A DNA stretch of 64,000 nt from Bacillus sp. REN16 (GTDB taxonomy: Bacteria > Bacillota > Bacilli > Bacillales > Bacillaceae_L), in assembly GCF_020731355.1 (NCBI RefSeq), contig NZ_JAJFZK010000013.1:1-64000 (forward strand). The letters run 5' to 3'. Shown here in pieces: positions 36,599-48,118 of this stretch; positions within the stretch are counted from its first letter, which is position 1, and the number at the start of each line of letters is the position of its first letter. The position numbers were made by a program, and so were the translations under genes. Below the pieces are notes generated by a model, which was given only the letters and a program-made list of their open reading frames with translations, was not told the DNA's origin and ran no database searches.

Positions 36599-37696
36599 AT
36601 GGAAATCTTTTCTTACATGGAAAAATTTGATTATGAGCAATTGGTATTCTGTCAGGACAAACAATCCGGTTTAAAGGCGATTATCGCTATTCACGATACA
36701 ACATTAGGCCCGGCACTTGGTGGAACTCGCATGTGGACATATGCTTCAGAGGAAGCAGCAATTGAGGATGCTTTAAGACTTGCAAGAGGAATGACCTATA
36801 AAAATGCAGCTGCCGGATTAAATCTTGGTGGAGGAAAAACAGTTATTATCGGTGATCCGCGCAAGGATAAGAATGAAGAAATGTTCCGGGCATTTGGACG
36901 ATATATTCAAGGACTTAATGGACGTTATATTACAGCTGAAGATGTGGGTACAACTGTTGCTGATATGGACATTATCCACGAAGAAACTGATTTTGTAACA
37001 GGGATTTCACCTGCGTTTGGATCTTCCGGAAATCCTTCTCCAGTAACAGCATTTGGTGTATATCGCGGAATGAAGGCAGCAGCCAAAGAAGCATTTGGAT
37101 CTGACTCACTCGAAGGTAAGACAGTTGCTGTTCAAGGAGTCGGAAATGTAGCGTACACACTTTGTAAATACCTTCACGAAGAAGGCGCAAATTTAATTGT
37201 AACTGATATCAATAAAGAAGCTGTTGATCGTGCTGTTAGAGATTTCGGAGCGAAAGCAGTAGACCCCAACGAGATTTATAGTGTGGATTGTGACATTTAT
37301 GCTCCTTGTGCACTAGGTGCAACAGTAAACGATGAAACGATTCCCCAATTAAAAGCAAGAGTTATTGCGGGTTCAGCAAATAATCAGCTAAAAGAACCAC
37401 GTCATGGTGACATGATTCATGAGTTAGGAATTGTTTATGCTCCCGATTATGTGATTAACGCTGGCGGGGTTATCAATGTAGCAGACGAATTATATGGATA
37501 CAATCAAGAGCGTGCGCTTAAGAAGGTTGAATCGCTTTACGATACCATTGAAAAAGTCATTGAGATCGCAAAAAGAGACGGAATTCCAACCTATCAGGCT
37601 GCAGACCGTTTGGCAGAAGAGCGCATTGAGAGAATGAGAAATTCAAGAAGCCAATTTTTACAAAACGGGCACCACATTTTAAGTCGCAGGAAATAA
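36599..37696 (+). CDS. bcd: Leucine (branched-chain amino acid) dehydrogenase
   Basis: The NAD-dependent enzyme deaminates leucine, valine and isoleucine to their keto acids, the substrates of the Bkd complex. The 365-residue protein has the catalytic lysines Lys68 and Lys80 ([19 protein letters not shown]) and the Rossmann motif [25 protein letters not shown] precedes the ATG. Confidence 0.96.
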   Translation: MEIFSYMEKFDYEQLVFCQDKQSGLKAIIAIHDTTLGPALGGTRMWTYASEEAAIEDALRLARGMTYKNAAAGLNLGGGKTVIIGDPRKDKNEEMFRAFGRYIQGLNGRYITAEDVGTTVADMDIIHEETDFVTGISPAFGSSGNPSPVTAFGVYRGMKAAAKEAFGSDSLEGKTVAVQGVGNVAYTLCKYLHEEGANLIVTDINKEAVDRAVRDFGAKAVDPNEIYSVDCDIYAPCALGATVNDETIPQLKARVIAGSANNQLKEPRHGDMIHELGIVYAPDYVINAGGVINVADELYGYNQERALKKVESLYDTIEKVIEIAKRDGIPTYQAADRLAEERIERMRNSRSQFLQNGHHILSRRK

Positions 37697-37880
37697 GAAA
37701 AGCGCAAGCGCCTTGGGAGTGGAACATCGACTAACTACTGCCACGTCCTGTGGCAAACATCGATGTCAGCACATCCTGTGCAAGTCCGACAAGCACAAGA
37801 CGAGCGCTGATAGAAGGCGTTCTTTGCCTTCAGAAGCGATTGGCTTGTGACCTCGAGGGGCTAGGCGCCGGAGCTAGACA
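37697..37880 (+). repeat. Family A dispersed repeat between bcd and buk (long copy)
   Basis: It runs from AAAAGCGCAAGCGCC to GGCGCCGGAGCTAGACA. Inside are two short hairpins, GCCACGTCCTGTGGC (37740-37754) and GCACATCCTGTGC (37769-37781), then the common core AAGCACAAGACGAGCGCTGA and CCTCGAGGGGCTAGG. It lengthens the bcd-buk gap within the operon to about 275 bp without any visible promoter. Confidence 0.88.
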
Positions 37881-37971
37881 TTAAAACTGAACGGAGAATG
37901 TGGGAAAGCTGACTAAGCTTTTCCTCATTTGTCCAACCGTAGGACTGGATCTAGTACTGGAGGTTTCAATA

Positions 37972-39081
37972 TTGCTTGACAAAGAATACAGGATTCTCGT
38001 TATTAATCCAGGATCAACATCAACGAAAATCGGCGTCTATGATAATGAACGTTCTGTTTTTGAAAAGACAATTAGACATGACCGATCAGAATTAATGGCA
38101 TATGACAATATTATCGATCAATATGAATTTCGAAAAAAAACCATTCTAGAAACACTCGATAATGAGGGTATAAATATCTCAAAATTAAATGCTGTTTGCG
38201 GTAGAGGTGGCTTACTAAAGCCGATACAAGGCGGGACCTACAAAGTAAATGATGAAATGCTTCATGATTTACGAATTGGTTATGCAGGGCAACATGCCTC
38301 TAATCTTGGGGGTATTTTGGCATATGAAATTGCATCTGGGTTAAATATTCCGCCATATATTGTCGATCCCGTCGTTGTTGACGAACTTGAGCCGATTGCT
38401 AGAATTTCAGGATTTGATTTGATTGAGAGAAGGAGTATTTTTCATGCTTTGAATCAAAAGGCAGTTGCAAGAAGAGTTGCAAAGAATCTTGGGAAAACCT
38501 ATGAAGAAATGAATTTAATCGTGACCCATATGGGTGGTGGAATTACAGTTGGTGTTCATAGACGCGGTAAAGTGATCGACGTAAATAATGGGTTGCATGG
38601 TGACGGACCATTTAGCCCAGAACGAGCTGGGACGGTTCCTGCAGGGGATTTAATCGACCTTTGCTTTTCTGGTCAGTACTTCCGTGAAGAAATTATGAAA
38701 AAACTTGTTGGTCAAGGCGGATTAGTTGGTTATCTTGGGACAAATGATGCAATAGAAGTTGAAAAAATGATTGAAAATGGAGACGACAAGGCCCGTTTAG
38801 TCTACAAAGCAATGGCGTATCAAATATCCAAAGAAATCGGTGCAGCGAGTGCAGTCCTATCAGGACGTGTGGATGCGATCATTTTAACCGGCGGATTAGC
38901 CTACGGAAATGAATTTATCTCTGAAATTTCGAACCATGTCAATTGGATAGCGGATGTCATCATCCAACCAGGTGAAAATGAATTGCAGGCATTAGCAGAG
39001 GGTGCATTACGTGTGCTTCGCGGGGAAGAGAAGGATAAAGAATACCCCGGTAAGCAACTCTGGGCCCCTGTCTTAAAATAA
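37972..39081 (+). CDS. buk: Butyrate kinase
   Basis: Buk transfers phosphate from butyryl or branched acyl phosphates to ADP. The 369-residue acetokinase-family protein has the N-terminal phosphate loop [17 protein letters not shown] and the [17 protein letters not shown] motif. TTG 37972 is preferred: TGGAGG ends eight bases upstream and the product then starts [18 protein letters not shown] at 37900 would add 24 residues without a good ribosome-binding site. Confidence 0.94.
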   Translation: MLDKEYRILVINPGSTSTKIGVYDNERSVFEKTIRHDRSELMAYDNIIDQYEFRKKTILETLDNEGINISKLNAVCGRGGLLKPIQGGTYKVNDEMLHDLRIGYAGQHASNLGGILAYEIASGLNIPPYIVDPVVVDELEPIARISGFDLIERRSIFHALNQKAVARRVAKNLGKTYEEMNLIVTHMGGGITVGVHRRGKVIDVNNGLHGDGPFSPERAGTVPAGDLIDLCFSGQYFREEIMKKLVGQGGLVGYLGTNDAIEVEKMIENGDDKARLVYKAMAYQISKEIGAASAVLSGRVDAIILTGGLAYGNEFISEISNHVNWIADVIIQPGENELQALAEGALRVLRGEEKDKEYPGKQLWAPVLK

Positions 39082-39106
39082 GTGGAATTAAGAAGGTGAG
39101 CAGGTC

Positions 39107-40528
39107 ATGTCAAAGGAATACGATTTAGTCATTTTGGGCGGCGGTACCGGCGGGTATGTTGCTGCCATTCGTGCATCACAGCTTGGACTGAAAGTGGCAG
39201 TTGTAGAAAAAGGAAAGCTTGGCGGTACATGTTTGCATGCGGGTTGTATTCCAAGTAAAGCTCTTTTAAGAAGTGCTGAAGTGTATGCAACAACGAAGAG
39301 AAGTGAAGAATTCGGTGTCATCACGAAGGATGTTTCACTCGATTTTTTAAAGGTCCAGGACCGGAAAAATAAAATCACTGAACAGTTATATAAAGGTGTT
39401 CAACATTTAATGAAACAAGGAAAAATTGATGTAATTGAAGGCTTCGGACGAATTTTAGGACCGTCTATTTTTTCACCGATTCCTGGAACTGTTTCAGTTG
39501 AAATGAACAATGGAGAAGAAAATGAAATGCTGATTCCGAAAAACGTCGTCATCGCAACAGGATCCAGACCGAGGTCTTTACCTGGACTCGAAATTGATGG
39601 GGAATATGTGTTAACTTCTGATGAAGCACTACAAATGGATTCTCTTCCAAAGTCTATTATCATCGTTGGGGGAGGCGTGATCGGAATTGAATGGGCATCT
39701 ATGCTTCATGATTTTGGAGTAGAAGTAACCGTGCTTGAGTATGCAGATCGGATTCTGCCGACAGAGGATCATGAAATCTCAAAGGAAATGCAGCGTTTGC
39801 TAAAGAAAAAAGGCGTAAAGCTTGTCACTGGAGCGAAAGTCTTGCCTGAGACCCTTGAAAAGGGGGAAGGGATTACGATCCAGGCTGAGCATAAAGGTGA
39901 AGCTAAATCTTTTTCAGCTGAAAAGGTGCTTGTATCTGTCGGTCGACAAGCAAATGTTGAAAATATTGGTCTTGAAAATACGGAGATTGTTTTGGAAAAA
40001 GGATATATTACAACAAATGAATTTTTCCAAACAAAGGAATCCCATATTTATGCGATTGGTGATGTAATTGGAGGTTTCCAGCTTGCACATGTAGCATCAC
40101 ACGAAGGGATCGTCGCAGTAGAGCATATTGCAGGTGAAAATCCATCACCAATTGATTATTCGCTCGTATCTAAATGTGTATACAGTAGTCCTGAGATTGC
40201 AAGTGTTGGTTTTACAGAAGAAGAAGCAAAAGAAAAAGGATTTACTGTTAAGGTAGGTAAGTTTTCATTTAGAGCAATCGGGAAGGCGCTTGTATTTGGT
40301 GAGTCTGATGGGTTTGTCAAACTTGTGGTTGATCAGGCAACTGATGATTTACTAGGTGTTCATATGATTGGACCGCATGTGACAGATATGATTTCAGAGG
40401 CGGGTTTAGCGAGAGTACTAGATGCAACTCCTTGGGAGATTGCACACACGATCCATCCGCATCCAACATTATCTGAAGCAATTGGGGAAGCTGCCTTAGC
40501 TGTTGATGGTAAGGCAATCCACGCATAA
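39107..40528 (+). CDS. lpdV: Dihydrolipoyl dehydrogenase, E3 of the branched-chain complex
   Basis: The 473-residue flavoprotein reoxidises the lipoyl arm of BkdB. Features are FAD motif ILGGGTGGYVAA (9-20), redox disulfide Cys42/Cys47 (GGTCLHAGCIPSK), NAD motif IIVGGGVIGIEWA (about 185) and the C-terminal His-Glu pair in HTIHPHPTLSEA. The gene is 26 bp after buk, so it belongs to the same operon. Confidence 0.96.
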   Translation: MSKEYDLVILGGGTGGYVAAIRASQLGLKVAVVEKGKLGGTCLHAGCIPSKALLRSAEVYATTKRSEEFGVITKDVSLDFLKVQDRKNKITEQLYKGVQHLMKQGKIDVIEGFGRILGPSIFSPIPGTVSVEMNNGEENEMLIPKNVVIATGSRPRSLPGLEIDGEYVLTSDEALQMDSLPKSIIIVGGGVIGIEWASMLHDFGVEVTVLEYADRILPTEDHEISKEMQRLLKKKGVKLVTGAKVLPETLEKGEGITIQAEHKGEAKSFSAEKVLVSVGRQANVENIGLENTEIVLEKGYITTNEFFQTKESHIYAIGDVIGGFQLAHVASHEGIVAVEHIAGENPSPIDYSLVSKCVYSSPEIASVGFTEEEAKEKGFTVKVGKFSFRAIGKALVFGESDGFVKLVVDQATDDLLGVHMIGPHVTDMISEAGLARVLDATPWEIAHTIHPHPTLSEAIGEAALAVDGKAIHA

Positions 40529-40608
40529 ATTATTCGCTTCATTAATATTTTTTAATATAGTGAGGTTGTCCAATTGAATACATTTTGATTTTTTAAGGAG
40601 GTTTTTTC

Positions 40609-41598
40609 ATGTCCGAAAATCGTCATCAAGCTTTGGGGTTAAGTGATGAAGCGGTTCTTGAAATGTATGAAACAATGCTGCTGGCTAGAAAAATAGATGA
40701 AAGAATGTGGTTGTTAAACCGCGCTGGAAAAATTCCATTCGTTATTTCCTGCCAAGGACAGGAAGCAGCTCAAGTAGGTGCGGCATTTGCGCTTGATCGC
40801 GAAAAGGATTATGTATTGCCATATTACCGTGATATGGGGGTTGTTCTAACTTTTGGAATGACTGCAAAAGACTTAATGCTTTCTGGTTTTGCTAAGGCAG
40901 AGGATCCGAATTCAGGCGGACGTCAAATGCCTGGTCACTTTGGACAAAAGAAGAATCGTATCGTCACGGGTTCATCTCCTGTAACGACACAAGTTCCACA
41001 TGCAGTGGGTGTAGCGCTTGGAGGAAGAATGGAAGGAAAGGATTTAGTCTCGTTTGTGACGTTCGGAGAAGGTTCTTCGAATCAGGGAGATTTCCATGAA
41101 GGCGCGAATTTCGCAGCAGTTCATAAGCTTCCGGTCATCTTTATGTGTGAAAATAATCAATACGCTATTTCTGTTCCATATGAAAAGCAGGTAGCCTGTG
41201 AAAAAATTTCTGACCGTGCCATTGGGTATGGAATGCCTGGTGTAACAGTGGATGGAAATGACCCACTAGAAGTATATAAGGTCGTTAAAGAAGCAGCAGA
41301 TAGAGGTCGTCGTGGCGAAGGACCGACCTTAGTTGAGACCATCTCGTATCGTCTAACTGCACACTCTTCTGATGATGATGATCGTGCATATCGTGAGCAG
41401 GAAGAAGTGGCTGAAGCGAAAAAGAAAGATCCAGTCCTTTCATTTGCTCACTATTTAAAGGAAGCTGGCGTCTTAACTGATGCGAAGGAAAAGGAAATTG
41501 GAGATCGTATTGCAGGACTTGTCAATGAAGCGACCGATTATGCAGAAAATGCACCATATGCAGAGCCGGAATCTGCTCTTAAACATGTATATGCGTAA
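40609..41598 (+). CDS. bkdAA: Branched-chain 2-oxoacid dehydrogenase E1 alpha
   Basis: The 329-residue subunit forms the thiamine-diphosphate site with BkdAB and decarboxylates branched keto acids. The TPP motif is GEGSSNQGDFHEGANFAAVH...CENNQYAIS, and the phosphorylation-loop-like region SYRLTAHSSDDDDRAYR is typical. AAGGAGG precedes the ATG. Confidence 0.96.
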   Translation: MSENRHQALGLSDEAVLEMYETMLLARKIDERMWLLNRAGKIPFVISCQGQEAAQVGAAFALDREKDYVLPYYRDMGVVLTFGMTAKDLMLSGFAKAEDPNSGGRQMPGHFGQKKNRIVTGSSPVTTQVPHAVGVALGGRMEGKDLVSFVTFGEGSSNQGDFHEGANFAAVHKLPVIFMCENNQYAISVPYEKQVACEKISDRAIGYGMPGVTVDGNDPLEVYKVVKEAADRGRRGEGPTLVETISYRLTAHSSDDDDRAYREQEEVAEAKKKDPVLSFAHYLKEAGVLTDAKEKEIGDRIAGLVNEATDYAENAPYAEPESALKHVYA

Positions 41599-41617
41599 AC
41601 AGTAAGGGGGAAAAAGA

Positions 41618-42601
41618 ATGCCTGTAATTTCATATATTGATGCCGTAACAATGGCGATTCGTGAAGAAATGGAACGAGATCCTAAAGTGTTTATTTTAGG
41701 AGAGGATGTAGGGAAAAAAGGTGGCGTATTTAAAGCAACGAATGGACTTTATGAGCAATTCGGCGAGCAGCGCGTGATGGACACTCCTTTAGCTGAGTCG
41801 GCAATAGCTGGTGTTGGAATAGGTGCGGCGATGTATGGCATGAGACCTATTGCGGAAATGCAATTTGCTGATTTTATTATGCCAGCGGTCAATCAAATTA
41901 TCTCTGAAGCTGCTAAAATTAGATATCGTTCAAACAATGATTGGAGTTGCCCAATCACGATTAGAGCCCCTTATGGTGGCGGAGTACATGGCGCACTTTA
42001 CCACTCACAATCTGTGGAAGCTGTATTTGCAAACCAACCTGGCTTAAAAATTGTGATGCCTTCTACCCCTTATGATGTTAAAGGCTTGCTAAAGGCCGCT
42101 ATTCGTGATGAGGATCCGGTATTATTTTTTGAACATAAACGTGCATATCGCTTAATTAAGGGTGAAGTTCCTGGGGACGATTATGTATTGCCAATCGGTA
42201 AGGCTGATGTAAAGCGTAAGGGTGAAGACATTACAGTTATTACGTACGGCTTATGTGTTCATTTTGCTTTACAGGCTGCAGAGCGTCTTGCAAAGGACGG
42301 AATCCAAGCACATATCCTTGACTTACGTACGGTATATCCGCTTGATAAAGAAGCGATTATCGAAGCAGCCTCAAAAACAGGTAAAGTTTTATTGGTAACG
42401 GAAGACAATAAAGAAGGAAGTATTATGGGTGAAGTTGCTGCTATCATTGCAGAAAATTGCTTATTTGATTTAGACGCCCCTATCAAACGACTTGCCGGCC
42501 CAGATGTGCCAGCAATGCCATATGCGCCAACTATGGAAAAATACTTTATGGTAAATCCGGATAAAGTAGAAAAGGCTATGAGAGAGCTCGCAGAATTTTA
42601 A
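41618..42601 (+). CDS. bkdAB: Branched-chain 2-oxoacid dehydrogenase E1 beta
   Basis: The 327-residue transketolase-type subunit has ILGEDVGKKGGVFKATNGL, the DTPLAESAIAGVGIGAAM segment with the TPP-activating glutamate, and the C-terminal domain starting near 205. It starts 19 bp after bkdAA. Confidence 0.97.
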   Translation: MPVISYIDAVTMAIREEMERDPKVFILGEDVGKKGGVFKATNGLYEQFGEQRVMDTPLAESAIAGVGIGAAMYGMRPIAEMQFADFIMPAVNQIISEAAKIRYRSNNDWSCPITIRAPYGGGVHGALYHSQSVEAVFANQPGLKIVMPSTPYDVKGLLKAAIRDEDPVLFFEHKRAYRLIKGEVPGDDYVLPIGKADVKRKGEDITVITYGLCVHFALQAAERLAKDGIQAHILDLRTVYPLDKEAIIEAASKTGKVLLVTEDNKEGSIMGEVAAIIAENCLFDLDAPIKRLAGPDVPAMPYAPTMEKYFMVNPDKVEKAMRELAEF

Positions 42602-42632
42602 GTGTTCTGGCTATTCAGAGGAGGTTTTATGA

Positions 42633-43916
42633 TTGGCAACTGAAAAAATAATAATGCCCCAGCTTGGTGAGAGTGTTACAGAGGGAACGATTAGTAAATG
42701 GCTTGTAGCAGTTGGGGATACTGTAAACAAATACGATCCTTTAGCTGATGTGATGACCGATAAAGTAAATGCAGAGGTACCTTCCTCGTTTGCAGGTACG
42801 ATTAAAGAGTTAATTGCGGAAGAAGGGGAAACGCTAGCGGTTGGTGAAGTGATTTGTGTCATTGAAACCACAGGCGGTGGAACTGAACAAGTAACACCTC
42901 AAGCAAATCTACAAGAGGAAACTCCTGAAAAGACTGTGAATATGTCTGCTGAACCAAGTGATACTTCGAAAAAACTACGTTATTCACCAGCGGTTCTAAA
43001 GCTTTCTCAGGAACATAATATTGATCTTACACAGGTACAAGGGACGGGTGCAGGCGGAAGAATTACCCGTAAGGATCTCCAGAAATTAATTGAATCTGGA
43101 CAGATTCCGACAGCAGGAAAGCAAGTTGAAAATGTGGCACCTCAACCTACCAGCCCACCGGTGACAAGTGTACAAACTTCTAAGCCAACCCCAGCACCTA
43201 ATGTACCTGTAACGGTTGGAGATGTTGAAATACCAGTAACAGGAGTTCGAAAAGCAATCGCAGCGAATATGCTTCGTAGCAAGCATGAGATTCCTCATGC
43301 ATGGACAATGGTTGAAGTGGATGCTACAAATATGGTTCAATACAGAAATTCACTTAAGAATGAGTTTAAGCAAAAGGAAGGCTTCAATCTTACTTTCTTT
43401 GCTTTCTTTGTCAAAGCTGTTGCACAAGCTTTGAAGGAGTTTCCGCAAATTAATTCAATGTGGGCCGGGGATAAAATTATCCAGAAGAAGGATATTAATA
43501 TTTCAATCGCGGTTGCCACCGATGATGCTTTGTTTGTCCCGGTGATTAAGAACGCTGATGAAAAATCAATCAAAGGGATTGCAAGAGAAATCACGGACCT
43601 CGCTGCTAAAGTTCGTACTGGAAAACTTTCAGCAGATGATATGCAGGGCGGTACTTTCACCGTGAATAACACGGGTTCATTTGGATCTGTTCAGTCAATG
43701 GGGATAATTAATTATCCGCAGGCTGCTATTTTACAGGTCGAATCGATCGTTCAACGACCGGTGATCATCGACGGCATGATTGCCGTTCGTCACATGGTGA
43801 ATCTCTGTATGTCCCTTGATCATCGTGTATTGGATGGACTTGTATGCGGCCGCTTCTTAGCACGAGTCAAGGAAATCATCGAGAATACCACGAACGAAAA
43901 TACATCTATCTACTAA
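42633..43916 (+). CDS. bkdB: Branched-chain 2-oxoacid dehydrogenase E2 (dihydrolipoyl acyltransferase)
   Basis: The 427-residue core subunit has a lipoyl domain (1-78; Lys44 in VMTDKVNAE), a peripheral-subunit-binding domain (about 112-148, RYSPAVLKLSQEHNIDL) and a catalytic domain ending DHRVLDG (catalytic His near 397). TTG is the start: AGAGGAGG ends eight bases upstream, and the nearby ATG at 42629 is out of frame. Confidence 0.97.
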   Translation: MATEKIIMPQLGESVTEGTISKWLVAVGDTVNKYDPLADVMTDKVNAEVPSSFAGTIKELIAEEGETLAVGEVICVIETTGGGTEQVTPQANLQEETPEKTVNMSAEPSDTSKKLRYSPAVLKLSQEHNIDLTQVQGTGAGGRITRKDLQKLIESGQIPTAGKQVENVAPQPTSPPVTSVQTSKPTPAPNVPVTVGDVEIPVTGVRKAIAANMLRSKHEIPHAWTMVEVDATNMVQYRNSLKNEFKQKEGFNLTFFAFFVKAVAQALKEFPQINSMWAGDKIIQKKDINISIAVATDDALFVPVIKNADEKSIKGIAREITDLAAKVRTGKLSADDMQGGTFTVNNTGSFGSVQSMGIINYPQAAILQVESIVQRPVIIDGMIAVRHMVNLCMSLDHRVLDGLVCGRFLARVKEIIENTTNENTSIY

Positions 43917-43946
43917 AGACATTGCTCAGGCAGTGTCTTCTTTTTA
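43916..43946 (+). terminator. bkd operon terminator
   Basis: AAGACATTGC pairs with GCAGTGTCTT (one G-T) around TCAG, followed by CTTTTTA. Confidence 0.85.
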
Positions 43947-43951
43947 TTTCA

Positions 43952-44005
43952 TTGCGACAATCTTCTAACTATACTAAAATTAATGTATAGGTGAAAACGA
44001 TTTCG
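43952..44005 (+). promoter_or_regulatory. mutA promoter and CcpA cre-like site
   Basis: TTGCGA (43952-43957), 17 bp, TAAAAT (43975-43980) is a plausible sigma-A promoter. TGAAAACGATTTCG (43992-44005) matches the cre consensus TGnAAnCGnTTnCA except for the final base and lies just after the start point, a position typical of catabolite repression by roadblock. Confidence 0.6.
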
Positions 44006-44022
44006 AAAAAGGGGGAAGCCTT

Positions 44023-45921
44023 GTGACGAAGCAATCGAAGGAATACCAAAATAGTACCTTCCCATCCATAGATTACGAGACATGGAAACAGGAAGCTGAA
44101 AAATCATTAAAAGGAAAACCCATTGAAAAATTACATAAAAAAACCTACGAAAAAATTACACTGAAACCGATTTATACAAAAGAAGACGTTCAGCAAATAC
44201 CATTTCTAAAAGACATGCCTGGAGAAGGATCAAGGGTACGTGGTTCAATACATACGGGTTATGTGAAGCGCCCATGGCATGTCAGTCAGGAAATTGACGT
44301 AAAAACACCAGATGCTTTTAACACTGCAATAAAAGACGCTCTTCAAAACGGCCAAACCATGATTCATTTTACATTGCAACCGCAAAATAGCTCGGGTGAG
44401 GGCCTTGCATTACATAATATGGAGGACATCGAAAAGGCATTCGATGGCATCTCGCTATCTAATACGCCACTCCTAATAGATGCCGGTACCGAATTATTGC
44501 CATTTTTATCACTAATTAATTCTTACGAAAAAACAAATTCCATTCAAGGCACAATCGGGATAGATCCGCTTGCGATACTAGTTCAAACAGGTCAGTTATC
44601 TATGAAACCAGAATCTGCTTTTGACCAATTAGCGGAATCCGTCAAATGGGTGAAGGAACATCAGCCGAGTGTAAGGACGATTCTTGTAAAAGGCGATCCG
44701 TACCATAATGGAGGCGCAAATGCAGTTCAGGAACTTGCTTTTACAATTGGATCAGGAATTGAGTATTTAAGCGAACTGCTTGAGAGAGGGCTTTCTGTAG
44801 ATGATATTGCACAACATATGACATTTTCTTTTTCAATTGGCTCAAATATTTTTATTGAAATCGCAAAATTAAGGGCTGCAAAAATTCTTTGGACAACCAT
44901 CATTGAAGCATACGGGGGCAATGAGGATTCAGCAAAAATGCAGATTCATGCAAGAACATCTGCATTTACAAAAACGGTTCATGACCCATATGTCAATATG
45001 CTCCGCTCGACGATAGAAGCATTTTCTGCGATTGTAGGCGGAATTGATAGTCTTCATGTTTCAGCTTTTGATGAACCGATTAAGGACTCAGATTCTTTTT
45101 CAAGAAGAATTGCCAGAAACACACAAGCGATTCTTCGCGAGGAATCCTTCCTAAGTAAGATCATTGATCCCGCCGGCGGCTCTTGGTATGTGGAAACTAT
45201 CACAAATGAACTGGCAGAAAAAGCATGGGAGCTGTTAAACGAAATCGAATCCCAAGGTGGAATGCTTGAATCTTTGAAAGCAGGGAGTATTCAAGAGAGT
45301 ATATTGTCAGTTTTACAGGAAAGACAAAAAAATGTGAACCACCGAAAAGATAAAATAGTCGGTACGAATATGTATGCAAATATCCAGGAAAAGTCAATCA
45401 GCATCACGAAAGTAAAAGAAACAGAAGGAAGCACAGAAGCAGCTATTTCTATCAAACGAATCGCACCAGTAAGAATCTCGGAAAACTTTGAACAGCTTCG
45501 GAAGGCATCTGAAAGCTATCTCCAAACTTCTGGTGAGCGACCTAAAGTTGGTTTATTGAATTTAGGTCCCATTCCAGAGCATAAACCGAGAGCTGATTTT
45601 ATTACCGGATTCTTTGAAGCGGGTGGCTTCCAAATTGTGAAAAACGAAGGATATTTAACGGTAAAAGAGGCAATCGATGGCGCAAACGCTATGAATCTTC
45701 AAACCTATATTATTTGCGGAAAAGATGAAACGTACAACGAAGTGGCACCGGAATTATGTAGTGAATTAAAAAATTCGAACGCTGATATTCGACTTTATAT
45801 AGCCGGGAAACAAGAAAATGAAGCAGTTTATCGAAACGCAGGAATAACCGATTTTATCCATATCGGTACAGATTGTTTTGCATTTTTACATCAATTACAA
45901 CAAGAAATGGGGGTGCGCTAA
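44023..45921 (+). CDS. mutA: Methylmalonyl-CoA mutase small subunit
   Basis: The 632-residue protein has the mutase barrel domain (about 1-480) and a degenerate C-terminal flavodoxin-like domain (about 495-632). The latter lacks the DxHxxG cobalamin motif, reading [20 protein letters not shown] instead, as expected for the non-catalytic subunit that partners MutB. GTG start with GGGGGAAG upstream. A cre-like site suggests glucose repression. Confidence 0.95.
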   Translation: MTKQSKEYQNSTFPSIDYETWKQEAEKSLKGKPIEKLHKKTYEKITLKPIYTKEDVQQIPFLKDMPGEGSRVRGSIHTGYVKRPWHVSQEIDVKTPDAFNTAIKDALQNGQTMIHFTLQPQNSSGEGLALHNMEDIEKAFDGISLSNTPLLIDAGTELLPFLSLINSYEKTNSIQGTIGIDPLAILVQTGQLSMKPESAFDQLAESVKWVKEHQPSVRTILVKGDPYHNGGANAVQELAFTIGSGIEYLSELLERGLSVDDIAQHMTFSFSIGSNIFIEIAKLRAAKILWTTIIEAYGGNEDSAKMQIHARTSAFTKTVHDPYVNMLRSTIEAFSAIVGGIDSLHVSAFDEPIKDSDSFSRRIARNTQAILREESFLSKIIDPAGGSWYVETITNELAEKAWELLNEIESQGGMLESLKAGSIQESILSVLQERQKNVNHRKDKIVGTNMYANIQEKSISITKVKETEGSTEAAISIKRIAPVRISENFEQLRKASESYLQTSGERPKVGLLNLGPIPEHKPRADFITGFFEAGGFQIVKNEGYLTVKEAIDGANAMNLQTYIICGKDETYNEVAPELCSELKNSNADIRLYIAGKQENEAVYRNAGITDFIHIGTDCFAFLHQLQQEMGVR

Positions 45922-45922
45922 T

Positions 45923-48118
45923 ATGGCTAAAAGACTTGATCTATCCAAAATAAAGTTAAAAATATCCAATACATCTTCACTTGAAAATTGGAGAAACAAA
46001 GTAGAGGAAGAAATCAAGCAGTCTTTTGAGGATTTGCTATTTGAAACAAATGAACAAATTGCGGTAAAACCTTTATATACAGAGGAAGATATCGACGGGA
46101 TGACTCATCTTGATTACATGCCTGGTATTCCTCCGTTTTTAAGAGGTCCATATCCTACGATGTATGTAAACCGCCCTTGGACTGTTCGGCAATATGCTGG
46201 TTTTTCCACAGCAGAGGAGAGTAATGCTTTTTACCGGCGAAACCTTGCAATGGGGCAAAAGGGACTGTCTGTTGCCTTTGACTTAGCTACACACCGCGGC
46301 TATGATTCGGACCACCCTCGTGTTGTAGGTGATGTCGGTAAAGCGGGGGTTGCGATTGATTCAATTCTGGATATGAAGACATTATTTGATGGAATTCCAC
46401 TTGATCAAATGAGCGTCTCAATGACGATGAATGGTGCAGTACTTCCGATTATGGCGTTTTATATTGTTACAGCAGAAGAGCAGGGCGTTCCTACTGAAAA
46501 ATTATCGGGAACCATACAAAATGATATTTTAAAAGAATATATGGTGAGAAATACATATATTTATCCGCCGGAAACGTCAATGAAGATTATTTCAGATATT
46601 TTTGAGTACACGTCAATGAATATGCCAAAATTCAATAGTATAAGTATTTCTGGGTACCATATGCAGGAAGCAGGTGCACCAGCAGATCTTGAACTAGCCT
46701 ATACCCTAGCAGATGGGTTGGAATATGTTCGAACGGGTATTAAGAAGGGAATTGATATTGATTCCTTTGCTCCCCGGTTGTCTTTCTTCTGGGCGATCGG
46801 CATGAACTATTTTATGGAGGTTGCGAAGATGAGAGCAGCACGACTCATTTGGGCGCAAATGATGAATGCTTTTCATCCTAAAAACCCGAAATCACTTGCA
46901 TTAAGAACACATTCACAGACTTCGGGTTGGAGCCTAACCGAGCAAGATCCATATAATAATGTGACGAGAACATGCATCGAGGCATTGGCTGCTGCTTCTG
47001 GACACACCCAATCCTTGCACACAAATGCTCTGGATGAAGCCATTGCACTTCCAACTGACTTTTCTGCCCGTATCGCTCGAAATACGCAGTTATATTTACA
47101 GGACGAAACGGGAATTTGTAATGTGATCGATCCATGGGGCGGCTCCTATTATGTCGAGACTTTGACTAATCAGCTCATGGAGCGGGCATGGGAACATATT
47201 GAGGAAATAGAATCACTTGGCGGAATGACGAAAGCAATTGAAACGGGTCTTCCAAAAATGCGAATCGAAGAAGCATCAGCAAGAAGGCAGGCCAGAATCG
47301 ATTCCGGTAAAGAAACAATCATTGGTGTGAATAAATATCGATTACAAAAAGAAGATCCACTTGATATTTTAGATATCGACAATACAGCTGTTCGACTAAA
47401 ACAAATTGAAAGACTTAGTGAACTAAAAGCTTCACGTGATGACAGAGAAGTGGAAGAGGCGTTGACTAAGATTACGAGAGCAGTTGAAACAGGTGAAGGA
47501 AATCTGTTGGAGCTAGCAGTTAATGCGGCAAGAGCTCGTGCAACTCTTGGAGAGATTTCAAATGCGGTTGAAAAGGCATCGGCACGGCATAAAGCTGTTA
47601 TTCGGTCAATTAGCGGGATTTATAGTACCGAATATTCAAACGAGGACGAGATTATGAATGTGAAGAATATGACAGATGAGTTTTTAGAAAACGAAGGAAG
47701 ACGTCCAAGAATTCTGATTGCAAAAATGGGGCAGGATGGGCATGACCGTGGAGCAAAAGTCATTGCTACAGCTTTTGCGGATTTAGGATTTGATGTTGAT
47801 ATTGGCCCATTGTTTCAAACACCTGAAGAAACAGCATTGCAAGCTGTGGAGAATGATGTTCATGTGATTGGAATGAGTTCTCTTGCAGCGGGTCATAAAA
47901 CATTACTTCCACAGCTAACCCGCGAACTAAAGAAACTGGGGCGAGAAGATATTATTGTAATTGCTGGAGGAGTTATCCCTGCACAGGATTATGATTATTT
48001 AAAAGAGCAAGGAGCTGCTGCTATATTTGGACCGGGTACAGTCATTCCAGTTGCTGCACAAAAAGTAATCGAGGAAATTTATCTTCGCCTAGGATATGAG
48101 GAAGAAGGCAATGACTGA
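45923..48118 (+). CDS. mutB: Methylmalonyl-CoA mutase large (catalytic) subunit
   Basis: MutB isomerises (R)-methylmalonyl-CoA to succinyl-CoA with adenosylcobalamin. The protein has about 731 residues. The barrel domain carries [18 protein letters not shown] and [16 protein letters not shown], and the C-terminal B12 domain has [19 protein letters not shown], with the cobalt-ligating histidine. ATG 45923 is one base after the mutA stop; an in-frame upstream start lies inside mutA. Confidence 0.97.
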   Translation: MAKRLDLSKIKLKISNTSSLENWRNKVEEEIKQSFEDLLFETNEQIAVKPLYTEEDIDGMTHLDYMPGIPPFLRGPYPTMYVNRPWTVRQYAGFSTAEESNAFYRRNLAMGQKGLSVAFDLATHRGYDSDHPRVVGDVGKAGVAIDSILDMKTLFDGIPLDQMSVSMTMNGAVLPIMAFYIVTAEEQGVPTEKLSGTIQNDILKEYMVRNTYIYPPETSMKIISDIFEYTSMNMPKFNSISISGYHMQEAGAPADLELAYTLADGLEYVRTGIKKGIDIDSFAPRLSFFWAIGMNYFMEVAKMRAARLIWAQMMNAFHPKNPKSLALRTHSQTSGWSLTEQDPYNNVTRTCIEALAAASGHTQSLHTNALDEAIALPTDFSARIARNTQLYLQDETGICNVIDPWGGSYYVETLTNQLMERAWEHIEEIESLGGMTKAIETGLPKMRIEEASARRQARIDSGKETIIGVNKYRLQKEDPLDILDIDNTAVRLKQIERLSELKASRDDREVEEALTKITRAVETGEGNLLELAVNAARARATLGEISNAVEKASARHKAVIRSISGIYSTEYSNEDEIMNVKNMTDEFLENEGRRPRILIAKMGQDGHDRGAKVIATAFADLGFDVDIGPLFQTPEETALQAVENDVHVIGMSSLAAGHKTLLPQLTRELKKLGREDIIVIAGGVIPAQDYDYLKEQGAAAIFGPGTVIPVAAQKVIEEIYLRLGYEEEGND

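Noticed and set aside
43086-43340. Cys/His-rich antisense ORF inside bkdB
   Set aside because: It is a shadow of the bkdB linker and catalytic domain, with no initiation signal.
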